A DNA stretch of 64,000 nucleotides from assembly GCA_951640165.1 (NCBI GenBank), contig OX621260.1:24570001-24634000 (forward strand), given 5' to 3'. Position 1 is the stretch's first letter. Each line of letters starts with the position of its first letter. This document shows, piece after piece, positions 30,746 to 41,640 of this stretch. The stretch comes from Pseudoips prasinana (Eukaryota > Arthropoda > Insecta > Lepidoptera > Nolidae). The notes beneath the pieces were generated by a model. That model was not told the DNA's origin, did not search any database, and saw only the letters and a program-made list of their open reading frames with translations. The position numbers were made by a program, and so were the translations under genes.

Positions 30746-31030
30746 AAGAGAGATAGGGCACAGCGTTCATTCGCTCAAAAAGCAGCACGACTGGGGAAGT
30801 ACCTTAGAAGACATTCCTTAATAATAACATTAATAATTTTAATGTTGTGTTTCCGAGTGTGAGTAAGGTCGGCAGAGTTCATTGCGGTGGAGGGAAGGGT
30901 TAGCAACACTTGTTTGCTGACTTTAAAAGGCCGGCAACGCACCCGCGATAGCTCTGGTGTCGCGAGTGTCCATGGGCGGCGGTGATCACTTACCATCAGG
31001 TGACCCACTTGCTCGTTTGTCGCCCTGTGA
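30746..31030 (-). repeat. Dispersed repeat family D, full length
   Basis: The minus strand contains gacaaacgagcaagtgggtc and the whole family body to the agtcgtgctg region; the longest intact copy here. Confidence 0.8.
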
Positions 31031-31054
31031 TATCAAAATAAAATTGTGCATTTC

Positions 31055-31200
31055 AGTAAAAAGAATAATTACTTAGTTTTAGCCCGTAGTCTGTGGGTTG
31101 GTGGTATTATACCCCCGTGCCTCGGAGAGCACGTAAAGCCATCGGTCCTGTGACTGACCTCGTCGTGTCGCTAGTCATCTCATCAGATCATGATCTCCAT
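31055..31200 (+). repeat. SINE-C 3' part
   Basis: It shows cctcggagagcacgtaaagc and gtcgtgtcgctagtcatctc. Confidence 0.7.
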
Positions 31201-31697
31201 TGAGACTGAGATCTGATGATGTGTCTGAGATCAAGCTAGGTTGATATTATTATTATTATATATCGTTGAAGCCCTGATCACATAACAAAAACATAACTGT
31301 ACAGTCAAGGCCCTGATTGTTTACACACTTCGACCTTAATAGCATTTTATTAGTAGGTATTCGCGCAATTTAATTTATGTTACCGATTGACGCATTAAAT
31401 GGACATAAAACGCACCGATATTTTCTAATTGATTCCCGGACTACGACTGATTTGAAAAAGTTTACGGGCTTCTGAACGAACGGACGTAATATCTAAGCAC
31501 TGATGGAGCATTTCTTAATAAATTTGGGTTAATTAAATATTTGTTCGAATACGGCAATTTTTCCCTTTGGTAGGTATTATATTTTTTAAATGTTTTTATT
31601 TCAATGGAGATGTAATCTAACATTGACAAGGGTTTCTTGCAAAACCATTTTCATTTAAAACTTTTACCAAAGACAATAGAGAGCAATTAAATATTAA
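31201..31697. other. No recognisable feature
   Basis: AT-rich sequence with no ORF or shared family. Confidence 0.3.
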
Positions 31698-31874
31698 CTA
31701 ACTGTGTCCCGCGGTTTTACCCGCGTTAAACTTTAGAAATTATAGCCTATGTGTTAATCCAGGGTGTCAGCTAACTCCATACCAAATTTTATTAACATCC
31801 CTATAGCCGTTTAGACTTGAAGAAATAACAAACATACACACTCACAAACTTTCGCCTTTATAATATTAGTGTGA
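31698..31874 (-). mobile_element. Helitron-like element
   Basis: On the minus strand it begins TCACACTAATATTATAAAGG and ends with the hairpin CGCGGGTAAAACCGCGG, then gacacagTTAG, a degenerate CTAG end. Same family as 57645-58002. Confidence 0.8.
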
Positions 31875-32221
31875 TAATCGACTAGGAGAAAAATACGATT
31901 CCACATGAACGTAAATTTTTACGTAATAAATTAATTTAGAATTAAATAAATTAATGTAATTAATAAGTGAAAGTGATACGTTAGTAAATTTCAAAGCTAA
32001 CACTGTCTCCATATGAGGACGAGATAGAATGTAGTAATAGATTGGTCATCTTTGCATGCTCGGCAACAACACTGTTGTCAAAAGGCAACTTAACCCAGCA
32101 CTCTTAGTCATACGCCCTCCTGCTGGGGATGGCTAATACTGATAAACATAATAAAGACCAAACCAAAATAAAAAAAAAAAAAATATTATTATTATTTCAA
32201 TTACACATTCCTGTGCCATCG

Positions 32222-32223
<2 letters not shown>
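31875..32223. other. No recognisable feature
   Basis: An A-rich run at 32168-32184 and no other notable structure. Confidence 0.3.

Positions 32224-32255
<32 letters not shown>
32224..32255. repeat. (AT)16 microsatellite
   Basis: An uninterrupted AT dinucleotide run of 32 bp. Confidence 0.95.
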
Positions 32256-32259
<4 letters not shown>

Positions 32260-32339
32260 AAATAATGTTTGTTAAAAAACAATTGATAAATATAAAAAGA
32301 AAAGAACTTAATACAAGCTAGCTAAATATAATTACTATT

Positions 32340-32853
32340 CATCATCATCCATCATCATATCAGCCGAAAGACGTCCACTGCTGGACAAAGGCCTCCCCCA
32401 AAGATCTCCACAATTGCCGGTCTTGTGCTATTCGCATCCAGCAGTTTCCAGCGGCCCGCACAAGATCATCGGTCCATCTTGTAGGGGGCCTGCCCACGGT
32501 GCGTCTTCCGGTTCGTGGTCGCCACTCGAGAACCTTTCTGTCCCAACGGCCGTCGGCTCTACGAGCTATGTGCCCTGCCCACTGCCACTTCAGCTTGGCA
32601 ATTCTTCGGGCTATGTCGGTGACTTTGGTTCGCCTGCGGATTTCGACATTTCTGATGCGATCCCGCAGGGAAACTCCGAGCATAGCCCTCTCCATTGCTC
32701 TTTGGGTGACCTTGAGCCTTCTAATAAGGCCCATAGTGAGCGACCACGTCTCTGTTCCGTATGTCATCACTGGCAACACACACTGGTCGAAAACTTTCGA
32801 CTTGAGACACTGCGGTATTTTGGACGAGAAGATGTTACGTAGCTTCCCGAACC
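32340..32853 (-). pseudogene. 5'-truncated RTE LINE, C-terminal coding end
   Basis: The open frame on the minus strand (32779 to 32360, continuing upstream in phase toward 32850) aligns almost residue for residue with the C-terminus of the RTE at 9740-10190: PVMTYGTETWSLTMGLIRRL, RDRIRNVEIRRRTKVTDIA, AKLKWQWAGHIARRADGRW. Unlike the 7.1-kb copy it has no stop between TDIA and RRIAKL, so it derives from a better-preserved source. It ends in the (ATG)n tail at about 32340. The polymerase domain is missing; the copy is dead on arrival, as typical of 5'-truncated LINEs. Confidence 0.85.
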
Positions 32854-33017
32854 GTAATTACTATTATAAAATAAAGAACAATGGGCAAAAATGTATGGAA
32901 CGTGGTACCCGCTCCAATAGTCCTCATTAATATATCATTGAATAGACATTTTGATGCAGAAAAACGTCTACCATGGCGCCTGTCCCTATTCACGTTTGGA
33001 AAGCAGTAATCTCACTA

Positions 33018-33188
33018 TCTATACTTATTATTATAAAGCTTTAATCTCAGGAACTGCTAGTCCGATTTAAAAAAATCTTTCAGTGTTAGATAGCTCATTT
33101 ATTGAGGAAGGCTATAAGCTATATATCATCGCTACGCTACGACTAAAAGGAGCCGAGCAGCAGGGGTGAAACCACGGGGAACAGCTTG
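33018..33188 (+). mobile_element. Helitron-like element, degenerate end
   Basis: Starts TCTATACTTATTATTATAAA and ends accacggggaacagCTTG followed by T, one base from CTAG. The 3' hairpin is degraded. Confidence 0.55.
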
Positions 33189-33370
33189 TGTTTTATAAAT
33201 GATGAAGAATTTATTACAAACTACTTATATAAGTAAAATAAAGCTAGAATAACATGATATAACACATTTAGGATTCTATTATTAAAAGAAGTAAGAAAAC
33301 AAGCATTCTTTAAATACAAAACATATATTTTATCAATAAGTGAGTAGATTTAAAACATTACATATCGGTA

Positions 33371-34414
33371 TCAACTATAACAGCATTGAGGAAAGATGCC
33401 GGAGCAGTAAATCCCGTATGCCTCGCATAGCCTAAGTACCATACGATGGACACTATATGTGCACAAGTGCCGATCGTACGTCGCCCGGTTAAACATGATT
33501 AATATATAACAAAAATATGTTTTTACACGGACATGTCGCGACTGGATTCGTCCACGCAAAAGCCAGGCATCTTCGTGTATGCCATAGTCTGGCAGATCAT
33601 CAAGTGCTCCCTCTCTGTACGTTTCAATTATATATAGACCATTTGATAAATGCTCGGCACAGTAAGATCTTGCCAGTTTGAGTTGGTATGTACCTAGCGC
33701 TAATAGAATTATATCCTCCTCCGTCATTGAAGGGAAGTTTTCAATCTGGCTCGCTTCCATCCTCTGAAAATATACTCTTCTGTGGTTAAGCCGTTTTCTC
33801 TCTACATACATATGCAGAAGATTCGGGGTATCTATTTTCTGCCTTATTATATGGACGAATTCGTCTGCGTGTACGCTATCCACGATGGGTTGGTGGAAGT
33901 GATTCGTGATAGCTGCGGCAATCTTAAAATCAGTGAACATATTGGGCAGTGACTTATTAAAATATTTTTGCCGCAAGAGCTTAAAATCACGTTTAAACCG
34001 GCCATTTGCCACTTCCACAACCCACCGGCATAGCGTTACCGATCGAGCTTCATTGGATTGTTCAGTGGTCAGCTGTGTCTCTTGGCGGTTCTTTGTTGGT
34101 GGGACATAGGATTCATACCCACATTCATCAATGAGGTCCAAGCTGTCCCTAAAACCTCGATCTAATATAAAAGCATCATTTGTTCGGAGTAACCAATGTA
34201 ATGGATGTTGTCCATCATTCATAATATCGCCCATTATTTGCGCATCTGTTTTTGTTGCAGCGTATGGACCCATTACATCCAATATATATCCATCAGTACA
34301 TACAAGTAGGAAAGGTTTCAGTAGATTCTGAAACTTGTGTAAACTGTAGGATAATCTTTGGAATAAAAAGTTCGAGCTTTTATTTATGTAAATGTAAGTA
34401 CCATCACCAATCAA
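33371..34414 (-). CDS. ISL2EU-type (IS5/PIF-Harbinger-related) DDE transposase, partial
   Basis: A 347-residue open frame without internal stops. Motifs in order: GDGTYIYINKSSNFLFQRLS (residues 3-22, first catalytic Asp at 4), CTDGYILDVMGPYAATKTDA (39-58), FILDRGFRDSLDL (82-94, second Asp at 85), LCRWVVEVANGRFKRDFKLL (128-147, Glu at 134), then a C-terminal region with ILLALGTYQLK and LLRGRIQSRHVR. This order is characteristic of ISL2EU-type transposases, which cut and paste DNA. The N-terminal part (a THAP-type finger in relatives) is absent; the frame opens directly at the first catalytic block, so either the copy is 5'-truncated or an upstream exon lies across an intron. The DDE triad is intact. 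No partner nuclease gene and no matching inverted ends were found nearby. A domesticated function cannot be excluded but nothing here supports it. Confidence 0.75.
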   Translation of the reverse strand: MIGDGTYIYINKSSNFLFQRLSYSLHKFQNLLKPFLLVCTDGYILDVMGPYAATKTDAQIMGDIMNDGQHPLHWLLRTNDAFILDRGFRDSLDLIDECGYESYVPPTKNRQETQLTTEQSNEARSVTLCRWVVEVANGRFKRDFKLLRQKYFNKSLPNMFTDFKIAAAITNHFHQPIVDSVHADEFVHIIRQKIDTPNLLHMYVERKRLNHRRVYFQRMEASQIENFPSMTEEDIILLALGTYQLKLARSYCAEHLSNGLYIIETYREGALDDLPDYGIHEDAWLLRGRIQSRHVRVKTYFCYILIMFNRATYDRHLCTYSVHRMVLRLCEAYGIYCSGIFPQCCYS

Positions 34415-34704
34415 TAATAACTTACATAAATAAGTGGTAACTTATATACTCGTATATGTATGTTTATCGCCGGGGCCACGAGACTGTCTAAACAGGTTAC
34501 TGTGGCCCTGGAAAGCAAAGGGAAACTGAAGGAACAGGGTTTTTATTAGTTAGTAAGACTGTCGTTTATCTTCAAACGCAATCAGATTTGAGAGTGGCGG
34601 CTATAGTAAAAATTGTTCCTCTTGGTAAGACCTTTTAAACGACACTACAATCATATCTATTGGAGCCGGGTACCATTTTGCTCATTCTTCTTTTATAAAT
34701 GTTT
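34415..34704. other. No recognisable feature upstream of the transposase
   Basis: No transposase N-terminus or THAP-like C/H pattern is visible on the minus strand in this interval. Confidence 0.35.
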
Positions 34705-34858
34705 TCATACAATCCGTGTAAGTACCTAAATATCTATGTAACTAGAAATAATAATGTATACAACTATATTACTACAAACATGTTCTGACTATTTACAAGC
34801 GCTTTTTTTAAAGTCTACTTGAATAAAAACCTTTTTTATTTTTTTTATTTATTTATTT
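34705..34858 (+). mobile_element. LINE 3' UTR and tail, family T1
   Basis: It reads aagtctacttgaataaaaac then a TTTA-type tail to 34858. Confidence 0.65.
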
Positions 34859-34904
34859 AACACACAATACTATACAAGAAAAAGAACAAAGAAAAGTAAA
34901 AAGG

Positions 34905-35105
34905 TATAAAACATTAGGGAATTTAATCCTAGTGTTGCGGGGTACTTTACAAACAAATAATAGACCGACACAAATTTTACCTAGACGCAGAACAACTATT
35001 TGTGGGTCAAACAAATAGTTCTCTCTCAAGTCTCGTAGACTCAAACCCGCGACACAAAGCGGCGATGCGACTGTCTTAGCCGCTGCGCCACACGTGCAGT
35101 CAATT
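34905..35105 (-). repeat. SINE with the same tRNA-like head as 6706
   Basis: The minus strand has ggcgcagcggctaagacagt and a degraded box B, then actatttg and gtgttgcggggtacttta-related sequence also seen at 14020-14060. Confidence 0.6.
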
Positions 35106-35468
35106 ATCTGTAAGAAATGTCTTCCAGTAGACCCGTGAGAAGAGGGACTTCCATACTAAAATTAATCAGAAAAAATAACGTTTTTATCTATACAAATAAA
35201 TAAAATTGAAGTTTCAATTTCAATTTCAATTTATTTATTGCTTTCATGGGTTTTACATAGGTATTTTAGATAATAATACAGTACCAAACATGAACCCTGT
35301 AAGGGCACTGCAACAATACAATATACAAACAAATATTTTTTTTGTCATAACTTTACATGTTAAACTTAAATTAAAATGAATACAATAAAATAGCACTGTG
35401 AATATCTGTAAAGTGTGTTTTATATGATTTTTCTTTATTGAATAGGCAGCGATGTAATAATGTTATTA

Positions 35469-35471
<3 letters not shown>

Positions 35472-35503
<32 letters not shown>
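35472..35503. repeat. (AT)16 microsatellite in the LINE 3' UTR
   Basis: An uninterrupted AT run of about 32 bp. Confidence 0.95.
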
Positions 35504-35507
<4 letters not shown>

Positions 35508-35611
35508 ATGAAGGGAATTATAAATTAGTGTTTATATTATTTATGTCAATTTTTTTGTGAGTTTTAACTAGATAGATTTTATAAATAGTTAATAAATTTA
35601 ATAAATATTTA

Positions 35612-38379
35612 TTACATGGTTTTATCATTTAAATACTCATTTATTGAATAAAAACTTTTATTTATGAGGAGCAATTTTAACTTTTTTATAAATTTGAAAT
35701 GTTTTTGTTCATTTTTTATACAATCCGGTAGTTTATTATATAGCTTTACCGACATAGCTAGGGGGCTGCAAGAGTGCATTTTTATTCGTGACACCGGCAG
35801 GTTTAGTCTATTCTTATGTCGAAGTGAGTATTTTATTGGTAGATCTTCACGTTTATTAAATAATTCTGAGTGTTTACGGACGAATTTACATATTTCGAGG
35901 ATGTATATACTAGGTAGAGTAAGAATTTTGAGGTTTTGGAAGAGAGGCTTGCAGCTATCGGTCTGATCTATATTTGTTAAAATTCTAATAAGTTTTTTTT
36001 GCTGTGTAAAAAGATTTGCTGCGTCAGTACTATTTCCCCACATGATTATGCCATAGCTAAGCCATGCAAAAGCATATGCGTAATAGGTTGTGAGCGCAGT
36101 TTTAAAGTCCGTCGTTTTCTTTATCTCTCGGAGGGCATACGTGAATTTAGAGAGTTTTGCCGTAATTTTTTGTATGTGTTGTTTCCAAGTAATTTGTTTG
36201 TCTATTATTAAACCAAGTAACGTGAATTTATCGACAGCCTCTAATTTAAAGTTATTATATATAAAATTTACATTAAGGGGTGTTTTTTGGTAAGGATAGA
36301 ATGTCATAATTTTCGTCTTGTCAAAATTAATATGTATATAAGAAATAAGAGGCATCCAATTACACTTCCTTGAGGTATTGATGCCGTAATATTTTTCCTA
36401 TCGGAGCGAATGACTGTAATTTTTTTTGATATTTCGTTGAAGTATTCGACTTCTACTTGTTGTTCCCTATTATGCAAGTAAGATCTAAACCAATCGTAGG
36501 CCTTTCCACGGATTCCGATGTTATATAATTTCTGAAGTAGTATATCAAATTGTACTTTGTCATAAGCTTTCGTCATGTCTAATAAAATACCTATAGCATA
36601 GTGTTTATTGTTAATTATATTTAATGCCTCTTGCATGTATTTGTATATTGCTAAAACTGTTGAACGTCCCTTTCGAAAACCGTTTTGACAATCATTGAAT
36701 AGATTATATTTTTCACAGAAATTGTACACGCGGTCACACATGGCCTTTTCGAAAATTTTCGAAGCTGTCGGCAAGAGTGCTATTGGGTGATAGTTGTTGG
36801 GATCTAATTTAGAGCTTTTTTTATGAATTGGTTTAATTACCGCTTTTTTTAAGTCGTCGGGGAAGACGCCTTCATCGAACGACTGATTTATTAAAACGTA
36901 GAAAGGTAGAGTGAGTTCATCGGCGCACTTCTTTAGGAGGATGGGAGGCAGCTCATCAATGCCGTAGCTCATTTTGCTTTTTAAGTTTTTTATTATAGTG
37001 TTAATTTCACGTGGATCTGTTGGACTGAGATACATGGTGTTTGTAGTATGGTGGAGTGCACCAGAGCTATTTAGAACGGTGCAAGATGGTCGGACAGTTT
37101 TATCACCAATATGTGTAAAGAAGTTACTAAAGGTATTAGCTACAGTTTTCGGTTCGGTTATTATGTCATTGTTTATTTTTAAAGTAATATTGTTTCTACT
37201 GGTTTTTTGTTTTTTATTCGTTTGTTCATTTATTACTTGCCACATAGTTTTCACTTTATTGTTAGATTTTTTCATTTTGTTTATATATTGTAGTTTTTTA
37301 GCAGTTGCTACTGTAACTTTTAATATTTTTTCGTAGGTTTTATAGTGTTTTTTGAGAATATTATTACTAGTTTTCAAGGAAAGTATTTTTAGTAATCGTT
37401 TATTTTGGCATGATATTTTTATACCTTTAGTCAACCATCGTTTTGTGTATTTTGACTTTAGTTTTATTCTACGTTTAGGTATGCAGGTATTCAGTGTGTT
37501 TAGTAATATGTTTTGGAATGCCTTGTAGTTTTCATTTATGTTGTTACTAGGTACTAGAATACTGCGCCAATTAATTGAGCTTAAGGCTGTTTTAAATGTT
37601 TGCATGCACTCTTCATTATAAAATCTTTTTGTTGTGTACCAGTTACTTGTTTCATTTCCCTGTAGTATATCTAGCTCTAAGTGTATTATTGTTCCGCTAT
37701 GATCAGAGAAGCCAAACTCTTCTACAGTCGTATACATTCTATTATTGTTAAAATTTGTGAATATCAAATCTAAGCAGGAAGAATTAGTTGGTGACACTCG
37801 TGTGGGGGTTGTTATGTGTTGCGTAAATTTGTATTCCAACATGAGATTTAAGAGTTGATTCGTTTTTACGTTTTTATCAAGGATATTTATATTAAAGTCG
37901 CCTCCAATAATTATATTTTGTTTAGTGTATTTAGTGTTTACATATGTCAATATTAAGTGTAGTTGTCTGATAAATACTTCTTCCTCTCTTCTATTCCAGT
38001 ACAAAGTGATTAGTAATAGATTTTCAATAGGCAGTTCTGTAGCGCATACTTCTATAATATAATCTATAGACATGTCAGAGATTTCAGGTTTTTCAATATA
38101 TTTTATATTATCTTGTACCAATATGCAGACACCGCCACCTGCTCGATTTTTCCGACTGTAATTTGCTGCATATTTGTATCCACTGAGTTGAGCTGTATCC
38201 ATTTTCTCTGGGGATAGCCATGTTTCCGAAATACATATGGCTTGATATATTTTAGTATCTTCCATGAAAGCCTCCAGTATATGTCTTTTATTGTAAAGGC
38301 TTTGTAGATTTTGGAATAAGGCTTTGAATGGTAAGCACTTATTCACGAAAAGTATGGTTCGTCGATATTCTATTCGCAT
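35612..38379 (-). pseudogene. LINE ORF2: endonuclease-reverse transcriptase lacking YADD
   Basis: The first segment (38379-36304) starts with FQNLQSLYNKRHILEAF, then SETWLSPEKMD (catalytic Glu), GGDFNINILDKN, and FGFSDHSGTI (catalytic Asp-His): a complete apurinic-type endonuclease. The polymerase follows with AVIKPIHKKSSKLDPNNYHP, the catalytic Asp in LLDMTKAYDKV, and SIPQGSVIG. At 36340-36356 the frame jumps: LLFLIYI is fused to sequence that in another frame reads HINFDKTKIMTFYPYQ, so the intervening section with the YADD box is deleted (roughly 60 residues expected). The rest, to 35612, has RGLIIDKQITWKQHIQKI-like LGLIIDKQITWKQHI, AWLSYGIIMWGN and QKKLIRILTN. The enzyme cannot polymerise. 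ORF2 begins inside the end of ORF1 (overlap of about 40 bp). Confidence 0.85.
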
Positions 38380-39636
38380 TTGTAGTATGTGAGCGGATTG
38401 TGTTGCTTGTCTCTTCTATAGATGTGCTGTTGGATTCGCCTCTACGCGAACGGTTTTGATTCTGGTATAGGTATGTCTTTTCTGGTGTGGGTACTGTCGA
38501 GACGGGAGCATCAATATATTTCATTCCGTCGACAATTAATGTATTGTTCCTTATTACAGCGTGGTGTCCAGTTTCCCTCGCCTTGATTAATTTTTCTCTG
38601 AGTTTTCTTCGAAGTTGTAACGCTTGGTCATCTAGGTATAAGTCTATAGTTAAACCTGTATTTCTAAAGAACCTTTTGCTCTCGAGAATATATTTTGTCA
38701 TTCTTTTAGATAGAAGTTCAATCACTAGGGGTCTTTTTTGTCCTTTCTTTCCAATTCTTGATAAGTCCTCAATATATCCAGTCAAGTCTAAATTTAATAT
38801 ATCTTTAAATGCGTATATTATTCTGTCGTGGACGTCATACTCGTTTTCTTCGTAATGCTCTGTGAGGCCGTATAAAACTAGCTTTTTTGAGTTGCTATCT
38901 GTGTTTTTGTATAATTCGGGTTCATTTGGTCTCGTATGTACTATTGTTGGGTTTAAGGCCGTGGTGGCGTGTGTTTGTAAATTGCGTATTTCTTCCGCCA
39001 ACCTGGTCGTTTCAATTTGTAGATTGTCAATGTTTGTATTTATTTTGTTCAATAAAACTTGTTGTTCATTTTTTTCTTTCGATATTTTTTTGTTTGAATC
39101 TCCTGGTTTGTTGATACCTAATTTATTATATAAGCTTTGTATTTCATGCGTAATAATTTTTCTAATTTCCTGTATTAGGTACTGGTTATTACAGTTTAAT
39201 TTAGTGTCGATAATTTCTTCTAATAAATGTCGTTGTTTGTCTTCAGTAACATATTTAGTATTTTTATCAGGCTGAATTGTGTCACCTAATATGCTAGAAT
39301 CCTCTTCCGACATTAAAACTGTATTATCTATGTAAGAGCGGTGAATATTACCCCTACGCATGGTGATGTTTTGGTCCTCGGAGACATCATCTTGATTTAC
39401 TTGGATATTTTCTTCTGTGATCCGTATTGGTGTATTTATATTTCCCTTCTTTGGCATGCTGCACACACATGTTGGACATTTCCATTGTCTTTTTAAGTCT
39501 TTGTTCATGTTATAGTATTTTGTACATTGATGTTTGCACAGTTAAGATCGTACTTCTTTTCGCATATCGAACATACCAGATGCTCTTTTAGAACAATTTT
39601 CTGTAAGCAACCATCACATGTATATGTTGGCGCCAT
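38339..39636 (-). pseudogene. LINE ORF1: zinc-finger, coiled-coil, RRM-like RNA-binding protein
   Basis: The longest uninterrupted frame starts at 39508, but a better start is the ATG at 39636, opening MAPTYTCDGCLQKIVLKEHL and CSICEKKYDLNCANI. These supply the first Cys pairs of a PHD-like finger completed by WKCPTC in the other frame. One base is missing or extra near 39520. After the finger come a polar linker and a helical segment (NNQYLIQEIRKIITHEIQSL). An L1-ORF1-like RNA-binding domain follows: KLVLYGLTEHYEENEYDVHD, IGKKGQKRPLVIELL, LTIDLYLDDQALQLRRKL. The protein would coat LINE RNA and act as a chaperone in the particle. The stop at 38339 lies beyond the start of ORF2. Confidence 0.75.
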
Positions 39637-39794
39637 CTTTGGCTGAGGGACCGAGTCTAGTCTACAGATTTTAATTACAATATTTGCAGTATAGCTATTA
39701 GTAGTATAATATTATGTTCTGTTTAAATATTGATATTCCTCTAGTAAGTATAGTCCTTACTCAATATTTAATAATCGTCAAAAAGAAGATACCC

Positions 39795-39890
39795 AATGAT
39801 CTGTGGTTCGAACCGGCGACACCTCGGAGTTACCGACGACGAGTATCGCATGCAGCCGCTAGGCTATCCGTTCGATATGTCAAGTTGCGA
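39795..39890 (-). promoter_or_regulatory. tRNA-like box A/box B segment in the LINE 5' UTR
   Basis: On the minus strand, tagcctagcgg fits the box A consensus at every fixed position and ggttcgaacc fits box B, about 50 bp apart. It lies roughly 190 bp upstream of the ORF1 ATG in the sense direction. It may be a Pol III-type promoter of the LINE or the remains of a SINE. Confidence 0.5.
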
Positions 39891-39950
39891 ATTTAGCGAT
39901 CTGCTTCTAAGCTGACGGAGATAAATTTCATTGGGTGGTTAACATTAGTG

Positions 39951-40327
39951 TCGGTACCCTCGTATCACCGTCAACACAAAAGATCATTTATTATCACTAT
40001 TTATCACTTTATTTGGTCTTATTTCACTGTTTTTTCACTGTTTTTTTTGTCACTGTTAATGTTTTATGTGCACTGTTCGTAATGTCTTAAGCTTGATAAT
40101 TGTTGATCCAGATATGTATTATGTGATCTAAGCACATATATTTGTCCACTGTTTTTGTTTGGTTTTGGTACTTAGTTCTTGAATAATTTCACGAGATAAC
40201 ATTTTGTGAAGTTGTTTATGTCATAAGATCACATTTCAAATATTCTTTACATTGATTTATTCGCTTTTACTATAATAATATTATTAAATACGCGGAGCTA
40301 CTGTTTACCGTGGCACACCATGACACA
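39951..40327. other. AT-rich flank, unassigned
   Basis: Several TTTTTT and cactgtt repeats (cactgttttttcactg) occur near 40025-40050. It could be further LINE 5' UTR; no second copy is present to fix the border. Confidence 0.3.
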
Positions 40328-40793
40328 TGAAGTGTCTGTTTGTAATATTGAAATAACCTATTTTTACTACGTGTATGTGAATATATATACTTTATTTATT
40401 TTATTTTATTTGGAACAACAAACAATTACACAATAAATGTTACAAAAATATTATTACTAATAAACCATTGTGTAATCCACAACGTTATTCACAGAATACA
40501 TATAATTAAGGTGATTCACACTATACACTAAATGTAGTTAGTAGAAAACTTAACTAGCCAATTACAAATTTACAATATACGGTACATACTCCAAAATAAC
40601 ATTTATAACAATTTTTGTCTGTCTGTCTGTCTGTTTGTTCCGGCTAATCTCTGAAATTGCTGGACCGATTTTGATGGGACTTTTATTGGGAGGTAGCTGA
40701 TGTAATAAGGAGTAACTTAGGCTACTTATATTTTTGAAAAAAAAAAACTAAATAAACTAATTAACACGCGGACGATGTCGCGGGCACAGCTAG
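40328..40793 (+). mobile_element. Helitron-like element interrupted by a LINE tail
   Basis: The 5' part (gtgtctgtttgtaatattga) and the 3' part from about 40580 match the copy at 46159. The 3' end has the hairpin CGCGgacgatgtCGCG, then ggcacagCTAG and T. A LINE 3' end with a TTTA tail (about 40392-40575) splits it between similar atatac words. Confidence 0.8.
40392..40575 (-). mobile_element. LINE 3' end nested in a Helitron
   Basis: A TTTATTTATT tail at the low side followed by AT-rich untranslated sequence; atatac on both sides is a probable target duplication. Confidence 0.6.
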
Positions 40794-40817
40794 TTTATTA
40801 TAAAACTTTAAATCAAA

Positions 40818-41035
40818 TTGGCGAGGTTAGTAGAAACTTGCCTTTCACGATGCAGGTCGCGGGTTTGAGTCCCACCCAGGACAGATATTTGCGTGCCTGA
40901 ACATGTCTGTTTGTCCTGAATCTGTGTGTATCTATATAAGTATGTGTTTCCGAAAAATACAAAAATAGTATCTGTAGTATATTAGTTTTCTGGTTTCCAT
41001 AAAACAAGCTCTACTTAGTTTGGGATCATCAGAGA
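40818..41035 (+). repeat. SINE-A, full length
   Basis: Head with ttggcgaggttag, box B gggtttgagtcccacccagg, body and tail (ctacttagtttgggatcatc). Confidence 0.8.
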
Positions 41036-41059
41036 GTTAGGGCCGTGTAGTGTGTAAAA

Positions 41060-41640
41060 GAAACACCGGCTAAGTGCGAGTCGGACTCGCGCACGAAAGG
41101 TTCTGTACCATCTATAATAAAATAAAATCGTAGGAAAGTCAAAACTGTACATTAAATATTTTTTTAAAGGATACTTTGAGGCGTGATCTTCAATCGATAT
41201 CGAAGTCAAAAATATAGTTTTTAGAATTTTAGTCTGTATCTACGTCCGGGCTAAACTCAAAAATTACTGCATGGATTTACTTCAAAATTTGCATGAATAT
41301 TACTAAAAGTTCGGGTCAACATAATAGGCTACATATTATCTGGTCTGGGAGGTAGTGATAATTTATAAAATTTCACGCCGCGGTCCCAGCTAGTTATGTA
41401 TAAAAACGAGCAAAAAATTCACGTTTGTTGTATGGGAGCCCCTTAAATATTTATTTTTAGTTGTTATATTGCTATTTGTTGTTATAGCGGCAACAGAAAT
41501 ACATCATTTGTGAAATTTCAACTGTCTAACTATCACGGTTCATGAGATACAGCCTGGTGACAGACGGACAGACAGACAGCGAAGTCTTAATTAATAATAG
41601 GGTCTCGTCTTACCCTTTGGGTACGGAATCCTAAAACGTG
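41060..41640 (+). repeat. Dispersed repeat family I, interrupted by a Helitron
   Basis: It opens at taagtgcgagtcggactcgc and closes at taccctttgggtacggaatc. The repeat contains the signature cacggttcatgagatacagc and runs of gacagacggacag. Other copies: 43165 and 44755. A Helitron-like end at 41215-41393 lies inside. Confidence 0.7.
41215..41393 (+). mobile_element. Helitron-like fragment nested in repeat I
   Basis: Ends cacgccgcggtcccagCTAG followed by T, and carries the usual facing phrase of the family (aaaattactgcatggattta). The 5' end is uncertain. Confidence 0.5.

Larger units (their letters stand above)
35235..39950 (-). mobile_element. Two-ORF LINE (Jockey/CR1 group), about 4.4-4.7 kb
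   Basis: It reads right to left: 5' UTR (from 39637 upward, limit uncertain), ORF1, ORF2, and an AT-rich 3' UTR with an AT microsatellite ending near an ATTTATTTATTG tail at about 35235. The length fits a nearly full-length element. Both ORFs carry lesions. Confidence 0.8.

Noticed and set aside
32414..32930. Plus-strand open frames of about 140 codons
   Set aside because: They lie opposite the RTE C-terminal coding sequence.
36974..39275. Several long plus-strand open frames
   Set aside because: They are antisense shadows of LINE ORF1 and ORF2 on the minus strand.
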